From assembly GCA_051005235.1 (NCBI GenBank), contig JBPCJO010000097.1:1-30849 (forward strand): a stretch of 30,849 nt of DNA, in the 5' to 3' direction. The notes beneath the pieces are model-generated. The model had not been told where the DNA came from, ran no database searches, and saw nothing but the letters and a program-made list of their open reading frames with translations. This DNA is from JALQXV01 sp051005235. Lineage in GTDB: Bacteria > Patescibacteriota > Saccharimonadia > Saccharimonadales > 2-12-FULL-41-12. A program made the position numbers and the translations under genes. Numbering within the stretch: the stretch's first letter is position 1; the number at the start of each line of letters is the position of its first letter. Below are positions 22,270 through 30,672 of the stretch, one piece after another.

Positions 22270-23867
22270 CTGACGACGCGGTAGACTTCTTCGATAGTGG
22301 TAATGCCAGCAATCGACTTGAGAATACCGTCTTGCAACATCGTCAACATACCGTCGTTTATGGCTGCTTCCTCGAGCATATCGATCGTGACCGAGCCTAA
22401 TGGCCGGCGCAATAAGTCCTGAACGCCCGGCGTCATCACAAATTGCTCGCGAATCGCAATTTGTCCTTTATAACCAAACGGCACTTCGACGGAACTACCT
22501 GGAGTGTAGAGAGTAACATCATCTAAGCTGGGACGGTTCCAGCCGGGGGGCAATGTATCGATAACCGTTTGCAGTTGCATCTTTAGGTTAGCATCGGGGT
22601 GATAGGGCTGGCGGGTTTCGGGGTCGAGCCGCCGCACCAGCCGCTGTGCCATTACTAAGTGAATTGCACTGGCAAACAACGGATTCACCCCAATCATATC
22701 AACCATTCTGGCAAGAGCGGCCACAGCTGATGAAGCGTGGAAAGTAGACAACACTAAGTGGCCGGTTAAAGAGGCTTGCAACGCTGTTTTCGCGGTATCT
22801 TGGTCTCGAATTTCACCTACCATCACAATATCAGGGTCAAGGCGTAAGACGGCCCGCAACTTCTCGGCAAAACCAAGCTTATTATGATCACCTTCTACCG
22901 GAATCTGCACTACGCCCGGCATAAAGTATTCAACTGGATCTTCTAGGGTAATAATTTTTCGTTCTGTCGTGTTGAGCGTATTTATAATTGAGTAGAGCGT
23001 GGTCGTTTTACCTGAACCAGTTGGGCCGACTACCAACACTAGGCCAGTTGGGTGCTTGATGACGTCATCAACCGCTACCCGCTCTTTTTCGCTCAAGCCC
23101 AGGTTATCCAGCTTCAAAAATTCTAGCTTAAAGTTAAACAAACGCATAACCACATCAATTCCGTACACGACAGGGACGGTTTCGACACGAAGGTTAACGG
23201 TTACTTCTTCTTCGGTGGCCAGTTTGTATTTTTTGCTGATATGGCCAGTTTGGGCGTCTGGACTGCCGGTGCTGACATTAGCTGCCACGGCGATGCTCGA
23301 CAACACTTGGCGATACTTTTCATGGCTGATATTGGCAATTGGGTGCAACACCCCATCTACTCGAATACGGACGCGAATCGCCTCTTTTTGGCATTCTAAG
23401 TGAATATCTGAGCCCTTTAATTGATACGTCTGTTTAACTAAGTAGCCTAGTATATCGTCTGCTAACACTGTATTGAGAGTGTCTGTAACCTTTTGGAACA
23501 ATTCTGAGTCGCTATCACCACTAAAACTAACGTCTTCGTAGATTATCTGCTTTGGAGGATCGTACAATTTCATAAAGTCGTTGTAGCCAGTATCAGAAAT
23601 TAAGGCAAAATTAATGCGTTGGTCAAGAAAACGGCCGCGCAACGCCTGCATCGTCTGCTGCGATGTCGTATTAGTGACGCCAAAATGAATGTTATGAGCA
23701 TCAGCAGCCAGCGGAATCACGCGCAGTTTATACAGCTCAGCGACCGTCAAAATCTCATGGTACAGTGTTTTGTCGCCGGGCGCCGAGGTATTAAAATACG
23801 CCATGCTAAGGATTTGGGAACGGCGTTCTGTAGCCTGTTCTTCGCTGCGGCGGGCATCTTGACTCAT
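22266..23867 (-). CDS. Type IV pilus assembly / type II secretion ATPase (PilB/GspE family)
   Basis: This 533-residue hexameric ATPase drives pilus extension or secretion. The N2 domain holds GSDIHLECQKEAIRVRIRVDG. The core has Walker A GPTGSGKTTTLY (Lys287), the Asp box ITLEDPVEY, Walker B RLDPDIVMVGEIRD and the His box LVLSTFHASS. The PilB/GspE zinc site (two CxxC pairs in the C-terminal part) is entirely missing. The corresponding region (RLDPETRQPYHPDA to SVEVPFGYKGQIAIREQF) has no cysteine. Other pilus genes (pilC, pilT, pilin) are not adjacent. The AGAGG ribosome-binding site is unusually close (2 nt) to the ATG. Palindromic repeat copy 2 lies between this gene and the divergent methyltransferase. 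Confidence 0.93.
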   Translation of the reverse strand: MSQDARRSEEQATERRSQILSMAYFNTSAPGDKTLYHEILTVAELYKLRVIPLAADAHNIHFGVTNTTSQQTMQALRGRFLDQRINFALISDTGYNDFMKLYDPPKQIIYEDVSFSGDSDSELFQKVTDTLNTVLADDILGYLVKQTYQLKGSDIHLECQKEAIRVRIRVDGVLHPIANISHEKYRQVLSSIAVAANVSTGSPDAQTGHISKKYKLATEEEVTVNLRVETVPVVYGIDVVMRLFNFKLEFLKLDNLGLSEKERVAVDDVIKHPTGLVLVVGPTGSGKTTTLYSIINTLNTTERKIITLEDPVEYFMPGVVQIPVEGDHNKLGFAEKLRAVLRLDPDIVMVGEIRDQDTAKTALQASLTGHLVLSTFHASSAVAALARMVDMIGVNPLFASAIHLVMAQRLVRRLDPETRQPYHPDANLKMQLQTVIDTLPPGWNRPSLDDVTLYTPGSSVEVPFGYKGQIAIREQFVMTPGVQDLLRRPLGSVTIDMLEEAAINDGMLTMLQDGILKSIAGITTIEEVYRVVS

Positions 23868-23929
23868 TACCTCTATTTAACCATAAGTGCTAACTCTTAG
23901 GAAGAAATCTGCATGCTAACTTGGATGCT

Positions 23930-23978
23930 TATAGAATGTGAACCGATATGTACACAGCGGTTCAAGTTATATACTGTC
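23930..23978. repeat. Palindromic repeat, copy 2, in a divergent promoter region
   Basis: This aligns without gaps to 9792-9840 with 9 differences in 49 bp, including GTGAACCG, the ACACAG loop core and the TTATATA arm end. The dyad TGAACCG/CGGTTCA is retained, while the outer arms have drifted. The right arm supplies the TATACT box of the gene at 23982, and the left arm provides an outward TATAAG on the minus strand towards the PilB gene. Confidence 0.7.
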
Positions 23979-23981
23979 ACA
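23970..23981 (+). promoter_or_regulatory. Leaderless -10 box of the SPOUT methyltransferase gene
   Basis: TATACT (23970-23975) plus GTCACA and then ATG at 23982 gives a 6-nt spacing. The hexamer lies inside palindromic repeat copy 2, and there is no Shine-Dalgarno. Confidence 0.55.
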
Positions 23982-24491
23982 ATGGCCCCTTCTCTGATAA
24001 TTATTGCCCACAACATTCGCAGTACGCATAACGTAGGCTCTTTGCTGCGTACGGCCGAAGGCTTAGGCGTTGCAAAACTGTATATAACCGGCTACACACC
24101 GTACCCAAAACAGATAAAAGACAAGCGACTGCCCCACATAGCCGAGAAAATCCATAGCCAAATCCATAAAACAGCGCTGGGCGCCGAAGAGCTGCTACCC
24201 TGGCAGCAGAGCGACGCTATACATGAAGTTATTGTGAAGCTCAAAAAAGACGGCTATACAATTGCGGGGCTCGAACAAACGCCAGAAAGTATCCAGCTGC
24301 CAAAATTTCAACCGCCACAAAAATTGGCTATTTTGCTTGGCAGCGAAGTGACCGGCATTGATACTGAACTTTTAAATCACCTAGACTACTGTTTAGAAAT
24401 ACCGATGAGCGGCAAAAAAGAGTCATTTAATGTTGTCGAGGCGGCTTCGATGGCGATGTATCACTGTTTACAAGTAGCCGTTAGCTCATAA
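23982..24491 (+). CDS. SpoU/TrmH-family (SPOUT) RNA 2'-O-methyltransferase
   Basis: This 169-residue protein has the three SpoU motifs: motif 1 NIRSTHNVGSLLRTAEGLG, motif 2 LAILLGSEVTGID and motif 3 LEIPMSGKKESFNVVEAASM, which form the trefoil-knot SAM site. It lacks an N-terminal substrate-binding domain, so it is a minimal single-domain enzyme like TrmL or the short TrmH group; whether it modifies tRNA or rRNA cannot be said. I start at ATG 23982 (MAPSLIIIAHNIRS), where family similarity begins. An in-frame ATG at 23913 would add 23 non-conserved residues and run through the palindromic repeat. The PilB gene is divergent. Confidence 0.92.
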   Translation: MAPSLIIIAHNIRSTHNVGSLLRTAEGLGVAKLYITGYTPYPKQIKDKRLPHIAEKIHSQIHKTALGAEELLPWQQSDAIHEVIVKLKKDGYTIAGLEQTPESIQLPKFQPPQKLAILLGSEVTGIDTELLNHLDYCLEIPMSGKKESFNVVEAASMAMYHCLQVAVSS

Positions 24492-24530
24492 ATCTGCTAC
24501 AGTATAGAAAATTCTTAAAACAAAAACATT

Positions 24531-25412
24531 ATGCCCCTTAAAACTAAACCACGGCAAACGCATCACGTTAGTCATAAAAAAGAAAAGCGGACCAAGCACT
24601 TCATGAAGGTGTACGCTCCTTATATACCGCTCCTACTGATAATTGGATGTGGATTTTTTATTTATGGACACCCCGAAATTAGCGGCCCATCTGGATCGGT
24701 TGAAAGCTATGCTACCGAAACGAGCGACGAGAACCTGTTAGCGGCAACCAATAAACAGCGTCAAGGTAACGGCTTAAAGCCATTAAAATTTAACGCCTCG
24801 CTCGATACTGCTGCCCAGGCCAAGGCCCAAGATATGGCTTCGCGTAATTATTGGGCACATGTTACCCCGGACGGCGAACAACCGTGGGTCTTTATTGCAA
24901 GCGCTAATTATACCTATCGTAAAGCTGCCGAAAACTTGGCATACGGATTTGAAACCAGCAACGCCACAGTTAATGGTTGGATGAATAGTCCGGGCCATCG
25001 AGCCAATATTTTAGATGCCGACCTCGAAGAAGTTGGTTTTGGCATTATCAACGTGCCGAATTATCAAGATCGTGGCCCAGAAACGATTGTGGTAGCCATG
25101 TACGGCCAGCCAGCGGTGCAGAGTGCTGGAATCAGCCAACCGGTAACACCTAGTGTAGCTACTGCTCAGCCGCAAGACATTAGTTATGTTCAGTCGGTGA
25201 CCGCCGGGAAGGCACCGTGGAGCAGTTTTGTGATTGGACTGGCCATTGGCAGCATTATTATGTATCTAACTGTTAAACACGCCCGTGGAGTGCGCAGGGC
25301 CTGGCGCACCAGCGAAAACTTTGTAATACAACATCCGCTGTTTGATATAACATTAGTAGCCTTTGTAGCTCTGGCGGCAATTGCCAGCCAGACTATCGGC
25401 AATGTTTACTGA
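24531..25412 (+). CDS. CAP-domain (SCP/PR-1-like) membrane-anchored extracellular protein
   Basis: This 293-residue protein has a very basic first 35 residues and a transmembrane helix (about 33-50, PYIPLLLIIGCGFFIYG). The CAP domain follows (about 65-185), with typical blocks LLAATNKQRQGNGLKPLKF, YWAHVTPDGEQPW, AENLAYGF and WMNSPGHRANIL. The His residues of the cavity (HVTP, PGHR) and the Glu in AENL are conserved. A linker rich in Pro, Gln and Ser and two C-terminal transmembrane helices (about 232-250 and 272-290) follow. Bacterial CAP proteins have unknown biochemical roles, sometimes linked to the cell surface or host contact. The stop overlaps the dnaE stop region by 7 bp. Confidence 0.92.
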   Translation: MPLKTKPRQTHHVSHKKEKRTKHFMKVYAPYIPLLLIIGCGFFIYGHPEISGPSGSVESYATETSDENLLAATNKQRQGNGLKPLKFNASLDTAAQAKAQDMASRNYWAHVTPDGEQPWVFIASANYTYRKAAENLAYGFETSNATVNGWMNSPGHRANILDADLEEVGFGIINVPNYQDRGPETIVVAMYGQPAVQSAGISQPVTPSVATAQPQDISYVQSVTAGKAPWSSFVIGLAIGSIIMYLTVKHARGVRRAWRTSENFVIQHPLFDITLVAFVALAAIASQTIGNVY

Positions 25413-28400
25413 TACTTAACCGCTGGTTCGCCAAAGACTACCGCAAGTTCTGCTAATAAACTCTCATTCGGTTCCACGGTGTGCGGCAATTTAATAATTT
25501 TTTTGGTAGCCTCGGTGCCAACAACTAATACGACAGGGGTTGTTCCGATTTGGGTATCGATTAACTCTTTGAGGGCCATCAGTTTGTCTTGTGATTCTGT
25601 ATCGGGCATACGAATATAGATGCGCTTTTCGGCAACTTTTGGAAGGTCGCTCTGTTGCTGGCTGGCAGCTGCGACTTTAACTTTGCTCGGTTTAGGTATC
25701 TTAGGTTTTTTGCCCGACACCTGATAGGCGTTGGCTTGCTCGGTAGTTACTTCACGGGCGTCATCTACCATTATTTTGATTTCGGTGCCGACGTTGCCCT
25801 CTCGGTCTTTGGTAGAAATTTTTCCGTTTAGTACGATGACATTGTCGCGCTCCCAAATACCCAATGTTTGTTGATAGGTATTTGGGAATAAAATTAACTC
25901 AACCTCACCACTCATATCGGCAATTTTTATAAAGGCCATCTTTTGGCCGTTTTTGGTAGTTATTTCGCGAAATTCTGCTACCGAGCCGCCCAGCCGGACC
26001 GATTTTCCGTCCATTGACACATCTAAGTCCTTGATTGGAACGCATTGCTCGCTCAAGAATGTTTCATATTCACTCAGTGGGTGGCGGCTCAGATAAATCC
26101 CTAACAGTTCACGCTCCCACAGTAGTTGCTCGCGCGAGGTATGCGTAGGACCACCTTGGTCGAGCGCGAGGCTGGCCACCAACCCAGTATCTTCGACGGC
26201 TCCGCCAAAAAGGTCGGTTTGGCCACTGGCTTTGTCTTTTTGTACCCGGTTAGCGTAAGCCAGCATGGTGTCGAGGTTATTGAGCAATACGGTTCGCTCA
26301 CCGAACTTCTCGAAGGCACCGGCTTTGACTAAACTCTCTAGGGCTTTACGATTAACCGTCCGCGGGCTGGTTTTGCTTAAGAAATCCTCTAGGCCCTTAA
26401 ATTCGCCGTCGATGGCACGGGCTCGCAAAATTTCTTCGACGGTGCCGGTGCCGACGTTTTTGATAGCATTCATGCCGAAGCGGATCTGGTCTGTGCCGTC
26501 TTCGCCCTGGACAACCGCAAATTCTACAAAGGATTCCTGTACGTCAGGCGGCAACACTTTGATACCCATGTGTTTACACTCACTAATTTCAATTGCCAGA
26601 CGGTCAATGTCGTCATAGTCGCTGGTCATAAGAGCTGCCATAAAGGCGGCCGGGTAATGAGCTTTTAAGTAAGCCGTCCAGTAAGAAATCATGCCGTAGC
26701 AAGCTGAGTGTGATTTATTAAAACAGTAATCAGCAAAGCCTATTAACTTCTTCCAAAACCCTTCGATCATCTGACGGTCAATGCCGTTTTCGACGGCACC
26801 TTCAATAAAGCGCTTTTCCATTTTCATCATCATATCGCGCTTCTTTTTACCAATCGCCTTGCGCAACGTGTCGGCTTCGCCACCGGTAAAGCCGCAGACG
26901 TCGCGCGATATTTGCATGAACTGTTCTTGGTAAACCAGCACTCCGTACGTATCTTTTAACGCCGCCTTCATTAACGGGTGGTCGTACGAAACTTTTTCGT
27001 TCCCATTCTTACGCCGAATAAAACTATCGGTTAGGCCAGCGCTGAGTGGGCCAGGCCGATATAAAGCACCCATGGCGACAATATCACCAAAAACCGTTGG
27101 TTTGAGGTCGCGCATATAGCGCTTCATGCCCGATGACTCAAACTGGAATACACCCGTGGTGTCACCACGCTGTAGTAACTCGTAAGTTTTTACATCATCA
27201 AGCGGTAAGGTGTTAATGTCGATATCTACGTCGTAAACTTTTTTTACGATTCGCAGTGTGTTTTTAACAATCGTTAAGTTAGACAAGCCCAAAAAATCCA
27301 TTTTGAGCAAACCTAAATCTTCGATTGGTCCCATTGAATACTGAGTCGCTACCACGCCTTTTTGAGCCATTTCCAGCGGCGTAAATTTGACAATGTCGTC
27401 CGGCGCGATCACTACGCCTGCGGCATGGACGCCGTGACTACGGATCGTACCTTCTAAGCGAATAGCTAAATCAAACACTGTACGGGCTGTTTGGTTGGTT
27501 TCATATTCACGCTTTAAGTCGGCGTCTTTCTTTATCGAAACTTCGAGCGGAATATGCCGACCCTGGACAGGCTGTGGAATCATTTTGGCAAGCCGGTCTG
27601 ATTCGGCGTATGGCACCTGTAATACCCGGGCGACGTCGCGCACAGCATTGCGGGCAGCCATGCGTCCAAACGTCACAATATTCGCAACGCGGTCTTTTCC
27701 ATACTTTTTGATGCAGTATTGGATTACCTCGTCGCGGCGGGTGTCTTGGATGTCAATATCAACGTCGGGCATGCTAATGCGGTCGGGGTTTAAAAAGCGC
27801 TCAAACAGTAAATCATATTTAAGAGGATCAAGCTCAGTGATCTTCATGGCGTAGGCAATAATCGAACCAGCAGCACTGCCACGGCCGGGACCAAACACAA
27901 TTCCTTGGTCTTTACCCCAGTTAATAAAGTCTGCCACAATTAAGAAGTAGCCATTAAAGCCCATACCCTCGATAACCCCCAGTTCGTAGGCAGCCCGTTC
28001 TGCGACATGGGCTGGCAGTTTTTTCTTGGCTGCTTCGACTGTTAGCTTTGAGGCACTTTCCTCTGTGAGATCTGTGTACCGCCACGCAAGACCACGGTAT
28101 GTCAATTTATCTAAGAATGACTTCTCTGTTTCGCCTTTTGGCACCGGAAACTTCGGGATTAAAATATTGCCCAGCGATAACTCCACACTGCACCGGTCGG
28201 CAATAGCACCGCTGTTACTAACCGCCTCGGGATACTGGCTGCCCCACCGGTCAATAATTTCTTGGGGGTGGGCAACGTGAAGTTCAAAATCTTTGAGGCT
28301 CATTCGTTTTTCATCAGTTAAAAACGAACCGGTTTGGACGCACAGCAAGATCTCGTGGGCATCTTGGTCCTCATGCCGTAAATAGTGAGCGTCGCCAGTA

Positions 28401-29053
28401 ATAACGGTGGCAATATTAAGCTCTTTAGCAATCTCAAAAGCCTTTTTATTTGCTTCGACTTGGACGTTCCACTTGCTCGGGTGCTTTGGGTGGCCATGGT
28501 CTTGAATTTCGATGTAATAGCGGTCACCAAAAACGCTTTTATACCATTCGGCTGTTTGGCGGGCATGGCCGATTTGGTCTTGGCGCAGCGCATCGCCAAA
28601 CTCACTACTTATACAGCCCGATAGTACAATCAGGCCTTCGTTATACTTTTTGAGTAAGTCACGGTCGATGCGCGGCTTATAATAGAAACCTTCGAGGTTG
28701 GCAATTGTCGAAAGCTGCATCAGGTTTTGATAACCCTGGTTATTCATAGCCAAGATTATCAGGTGATAATACTGCTTATCATGAGCAACGTCTTTATCGG
28801 TATGCTGCCGCGACGCGACATACGCCTCCATGCCAATAATTGGCTTGATGCCGTGACTTTTGGCGGACGTATATAACTCTATCGCACCCGAGAGTGTGCC
28901 GTGGTCGGTCATGGCAACTGCAGTCATGCCGTCAGCTTTAACCTGATCAATTAAAGCTGGTACCTTTGTGAGGCCATCAAGCAAACTATATTGAGTATGG
29001 TTGTGCAGATGTACAAAATCTGACGCCACTAATTTATGGTTTTTTGAAGCCAA
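25406..29053 (-). CDS. dnaE: DNA polymerase III alpha subunit DnaE
   Basis: DnaE is the replicative polymerase. The N-terminal PHP domain (HLHNHTQYSLLDG, MTDHGTLSG, GDAHYLRHEDQD) is followed by the polymerase III palm with the PDVDID catalytic motif (Asp430, Asp432), GPGRGSAAGSIIAY, and FNKSHSACYGMISYWTAYLK. The helix-hairpin-helix region and C-terminal OB fold (LGGSVAEFREITTKNGQKMAFIKIAD) are present. The 1215-residue length is typical; the protein has no DEDD exonuclease. The start is uncertain: TTG 29053 lies 7 nt after the ytxH stop, with only AAGAAG about 10 nt upstream, and GTG 29029 is possible. Tight spacing suggests co-transcription with ytxG-ytxH. Confidence 0.97.
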   Translation of the reverse strand: MASKNHKLVASDFVHLHNHTQYSLLDGLTKVPALIDQVKADGMTAVAMTDHGTLSGAIELYTSAKSHGIKPIIGMEAYVASRQHTDKDVAHDKQYYHLIILAMNNQGYQNLMQLSTIANLEGFYYKPRIDRDLLKKYNEGLIVLSGCISSEFGDALRQDQIGHARQTAEWYKSVFGDRYYIEIQDHGHPKHPSKWNVQVEANKKAFEIAKELNIATVITGDAHYLRHEDQDAHEILLCVQTGSFLTDEKRMSLKDFELHVAHPQEIIDRWGSQYPEAVSNSGAIADRCSVELSLGNILIPKFPVPKGETEKSFLDKLTYRGLAWRYTDLTEESASKLTVEAAKKKLPAHVAERAAYELGVIEGMGFNGYFLIVADFINWGKDQGIVFGPGRGSAAGSIIAYAMKITELDPLKYDLLFERFLNPDRISMPDVDIDIQDTRRDEVIQYCIKKYGKDRVANIVTFGRMAARNAVRDVARVLQVPYAESDRLAKMIPQPVQGRHIPLEVSIKKDADLKREYETNQTARTVFDLAIRLEGTIRSHGVHAAGVVIAPDDIVKFTPLEMAQKGVVATQYSMGPIEDLGLLKMDFLGLSNLTIVKNTLRIVKKVYDVDIDINTLPLDDVKTYELLQRGDTTGVFQFESSGMKRYMRDLKPTVFGDIVAMGALYRPGPLSAGLTDSFIRRKNGNEKVSYDHPLMKAALKDTYGVLVYQEQFMQISRDVCGFTGGEADTLRKAIGKKKRDMMMKMEKRFIEGAVENGIDRQMIEGFWKKLIGFADYCFNKSHSACYGMISYWTAYLKAHYPAAFMAALMTSDYDDIDRLAIEISECKHMGIKVLPPDVQESFVEFAVVQGEDGTDQIRFGMNAIKNVGTGTVEEILRARAIDGEFKGLEDFLSKTSPRTVNRKALESLVKAGAFEKFGERTVLLNNLDTMLAYANRVQKDKASGQTDLFGGAVEDTGLVASLALDQGGPTHTSREQLLWERELLGIYLSRHPLSEYETFLSEQCVPIKDLDVSMDGKSVRLGGSVAEFREITTKNGQKMAFIKIADMSGEVELILFPNTYQQTLGIWERDNVIVLNGKISTKDREGNVGTEIKIMVDDAREVTTEQANAYQVSGKKPKIPKPSKVKVAAASQQQSDLPKVAEKRIYIRMPDTESQDKLMALKELIDTQIGTTPVVLVVGTEATKKIIKLPHTVEPNESLLAELAVVFGEPAVKYQ

Positions 29054-29060
29054 TCGGGTT

Positions 29061-29474
29061 TTACTTCTTTAAATATTTGACGAGGTTCTTTTTAGCGTGC
29101 TTAACTTCATCAAGGACAGCCTGTAAGTTGGGATCATCGGCGTCCCCGTCGTGCAAGGCACTTAAAATTTCGCGTGATTTATCTTTGGCAACTTTTGCTT
29201 TTTCGAGTGCTTCTTTTAATTCTTTACTGGCTTTCGTGCGGGCTTTTTTGGTAGCCGCGTCGCCATCTTTAATTAAGCCGTTAAGTTCACTATGAAGTTT
29301 TTTGAGCTGGCGCTCGCCATCGGTACGAGCTTTGCTGGCCGATTTGGCTATATCGTGACGGGTATCTTTACCACTCTTTGGAGCCGTTAAGATGCCGGTT
29401 AGATAGCCTGCTCCGGCGGCGACTAATGCTCCGCCGGCAATTACTTTTTTTGTGACGTGTTTTCGCTTGAACAT
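29061..29474 (-). CDS. YtxH-like membrane-anchored protein
   Basis: This 137-residue protein has an N-terminal membrane segment (about 9-28, KKVIAGGALVAAGAGYLTGILTAPKSGKDTR in outline) of the YtxH type, where a Gly/Ala-rich helix is followed by APKSGKxTR. A long Lys/Ala/Glu helix follows, likely a coiled coil. YtxH homologues are small stress-associated membrane proteins of unknown function. It starts 2 nt after the stop of the DUF948-like gene, whose last codons supply GAGAAAG as a ribosome-binding site. This ytxG-ytxH order is known in Bacillus. dnaE follows after 7 bp. Confidence 0.85.
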   Translation of the reverse strand: MFKRKHVTKKVIAGGALVAAGAGYLTGILTAPKSGKDTRHDIAKSASKARTDGERQLKKLHSELNGLIKDGDAATKKARTKASKELKEALEKAKVAKDKSREILSALHDGDADDPNLQAVLDEVKHAKKNLVKYLKK

Positions 29475-29476
29475 AA

Positions 29477-29743
29477 TTACTTTCTCTTCACTTTCTTTTG
29501 TATAACATCGCTCAGGTTAGAAATAAGCTTAAGCATAGCGACCGGCGTGGCGGTCTTTTCAAAAAAAGCACTGATGTGTTCGGCACGATCAACGACTTGT
29601 TCGGCCTGCTCGGTAATATATTTAATATGGTTGGTCACTTGAATCAATTTAACAACCAGTACAATGCTAGCTATCAGCATTATCCCTAGAAACACGGAAA
29701 GTATGATAACAAGTGCGGCGAACCAAGAAGAGTCTGTATCCAT
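29477..29743 (-). CDS. YtxG-like DUF948 membrane protein
   Basis: This 88-residue protein has one transmembrane helix (about 9-32, ALVIILSVFLGIMLIASIVLVVKLI). An amphipathic helix (ITEQAEQVVDRAEHISAFFEKTATP) and a basic end (KKVKRK) follow. The pattern fits short DUF948/YtxG proteins, found next to YtxH; function is unknown. The ATG at 29743 has TATAAT ending 7 nt upstream and no Shine-Dalgarno, so the message is probably leaderless and this gene starts its own unit just after galU. Confidence 0.75.
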   Translation of the reverse strand: MDTDSSWFAALVIILSVFLGIMLIASIVLVVKLIQVTNHIKYITEQAEQVVDRAEHISAFFEKTATPVAMLKLISNLSDVIQKKVKRK

Positions 29744-29756
29744 AATATGTATTATA
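29744..29756 (-). promoter_or_regulatory. Leaderless -10 box between galU and the ytxG-like gene
   Basis: A consensus TATAAT (29756-29751) lies 2 nt after the galU stop, followed by exactly 7 nt and the ATG at 29743. Confidence 0.6.
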
Positions 29757-29758
29757 CC

Positions 29759-30649
29759 TTATTTTAGTTTTGTTCGTAAATGTTGTAACACGTCGTCGCG
29801 CATATCGTCCCGCTCCAGCGCGAAATCAATAACCGTTTTGACATACTCTAGTTTATTGCCTGTGTCACAGAATTTACCGTTAACAATTTCACTGGCGTAC
29901 ATATCAATGCCGTCATTTATCATTTCTTGCATGGGGTACTGAATGTAAAATTCTTCATTATCGCTCAACTTTGTTTTGTAATTATGGAGATACGGAAAGA
30001 TATCGGCCGTAAGTAAGTAACCGCTAACACTCGCAAGGTTGCTGGGAGCAGCTTCTTTACCTGGTTTTTCAACGATTTTATCAACTTTTACCAACCCGTT
30101 ATCTTGTGATTGACCAGCGATAATACCATAGCGTTTGTAGTCTTCGTCGTCATCAACAGCGACACATGAAAAGACACTCCGTTCGGTTTTTTCATAGGCA
30201 TCAATCAATTGTCGAAAACTAGATGGTGTCGCCATTATCAAATCATCGGCATAGGTGTAAATAAAGGGCTCGTTGCCGATTAAATGCTCGGCGTTGATTA
30301 CCGGCGTAGCAGTCCCGTAAACACCTTTCTGCCGAATATAGGCAAAGTTTGCTAGATCGGATATTTTCTTGGTTTCCTCTAAAAGTTCGAGCTTGTTCCC
30401 TTGATGCAAATTCTCCCGCAAGTCGGCGCTCATGTGGTCGAAGTGATCTTCGATTGAACGTTTGTGATAACCGGTTACAATAACGATATCTTCGATGCCT
30501 GCTTCGACGAGCTCTTCAACAATATATTGAATAATCGGTTTGTCGACCAGCGGCAACATTTCTTTGGGCATGGCTTTGGTCTGCGGCAAAAAGCGGGTTC
30601 CAAACCCGGCGGCGGCGATTACTGCTTTTCGTACTTTCTTTGTTGCCAT
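29759..30649 (-). CDS. galU: UTP-glucose-1-phosphate uridylyltransferase GalU
   Basis: GalU makes UDP-glucose from UTP and glucose-1-phosphate for surface glycans. The 296-residue protein has the nucleotide-binding start AAGFGTRFLPQTKAMPKEM and the substrate loop LVDKPIIQYIVEE. Other conserved segments are VTGYHKRSIEDHFD, FIYTYADDLIMA (metal-binding Asp), KVDKIVEKPGKE and EEFYIQYPMQEMIN. Length is normal. There is no Shine-Dalgarno before ATG 30649; TACCAT ends 7 nt upstream, a weak -10. The 25-bp inverted repeat arm begins only 24 bp upstream of the start. Confidence 0.96.
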   Translation of the reverse strand: MATKKVRKAVIAAAGFGTRFLPQTKAMPKEMLPLVDKPIIQYIVEELVEAGIEDIVIVTGYHKRSIEDHFDHMSADLRENLHQGNKLELLEETKKISDLANFAYIRQKGVYGTATPVINAEHLIGNEPFIYTYADDLIMATPSSFRQLIDAYEKTERSVFSCVAVDDDEDYKRYGIIAGQSQDNGLVKVDKIVEKPGKEAAPSNLASVSGYLLTADIFPYLHNYKTKLSDNEEFYIQYPMQEMINDGIDMYASEIVNGKFCDTGNKLEYVKTVIDFALERDDMRDDVLQHLRTKLK

Positions 30650-30672
30650 AGCTTAAATGGTACCACGGCTTA

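Noticed and set aside
23913..23981. N-terminal extension of the SPOUT methyltransferase starting at ATG 23913
   Set aside because: The 23 added residues are non-conserved and run through the palindromic repeat and promoter; motif 1 fits a start at 23982.
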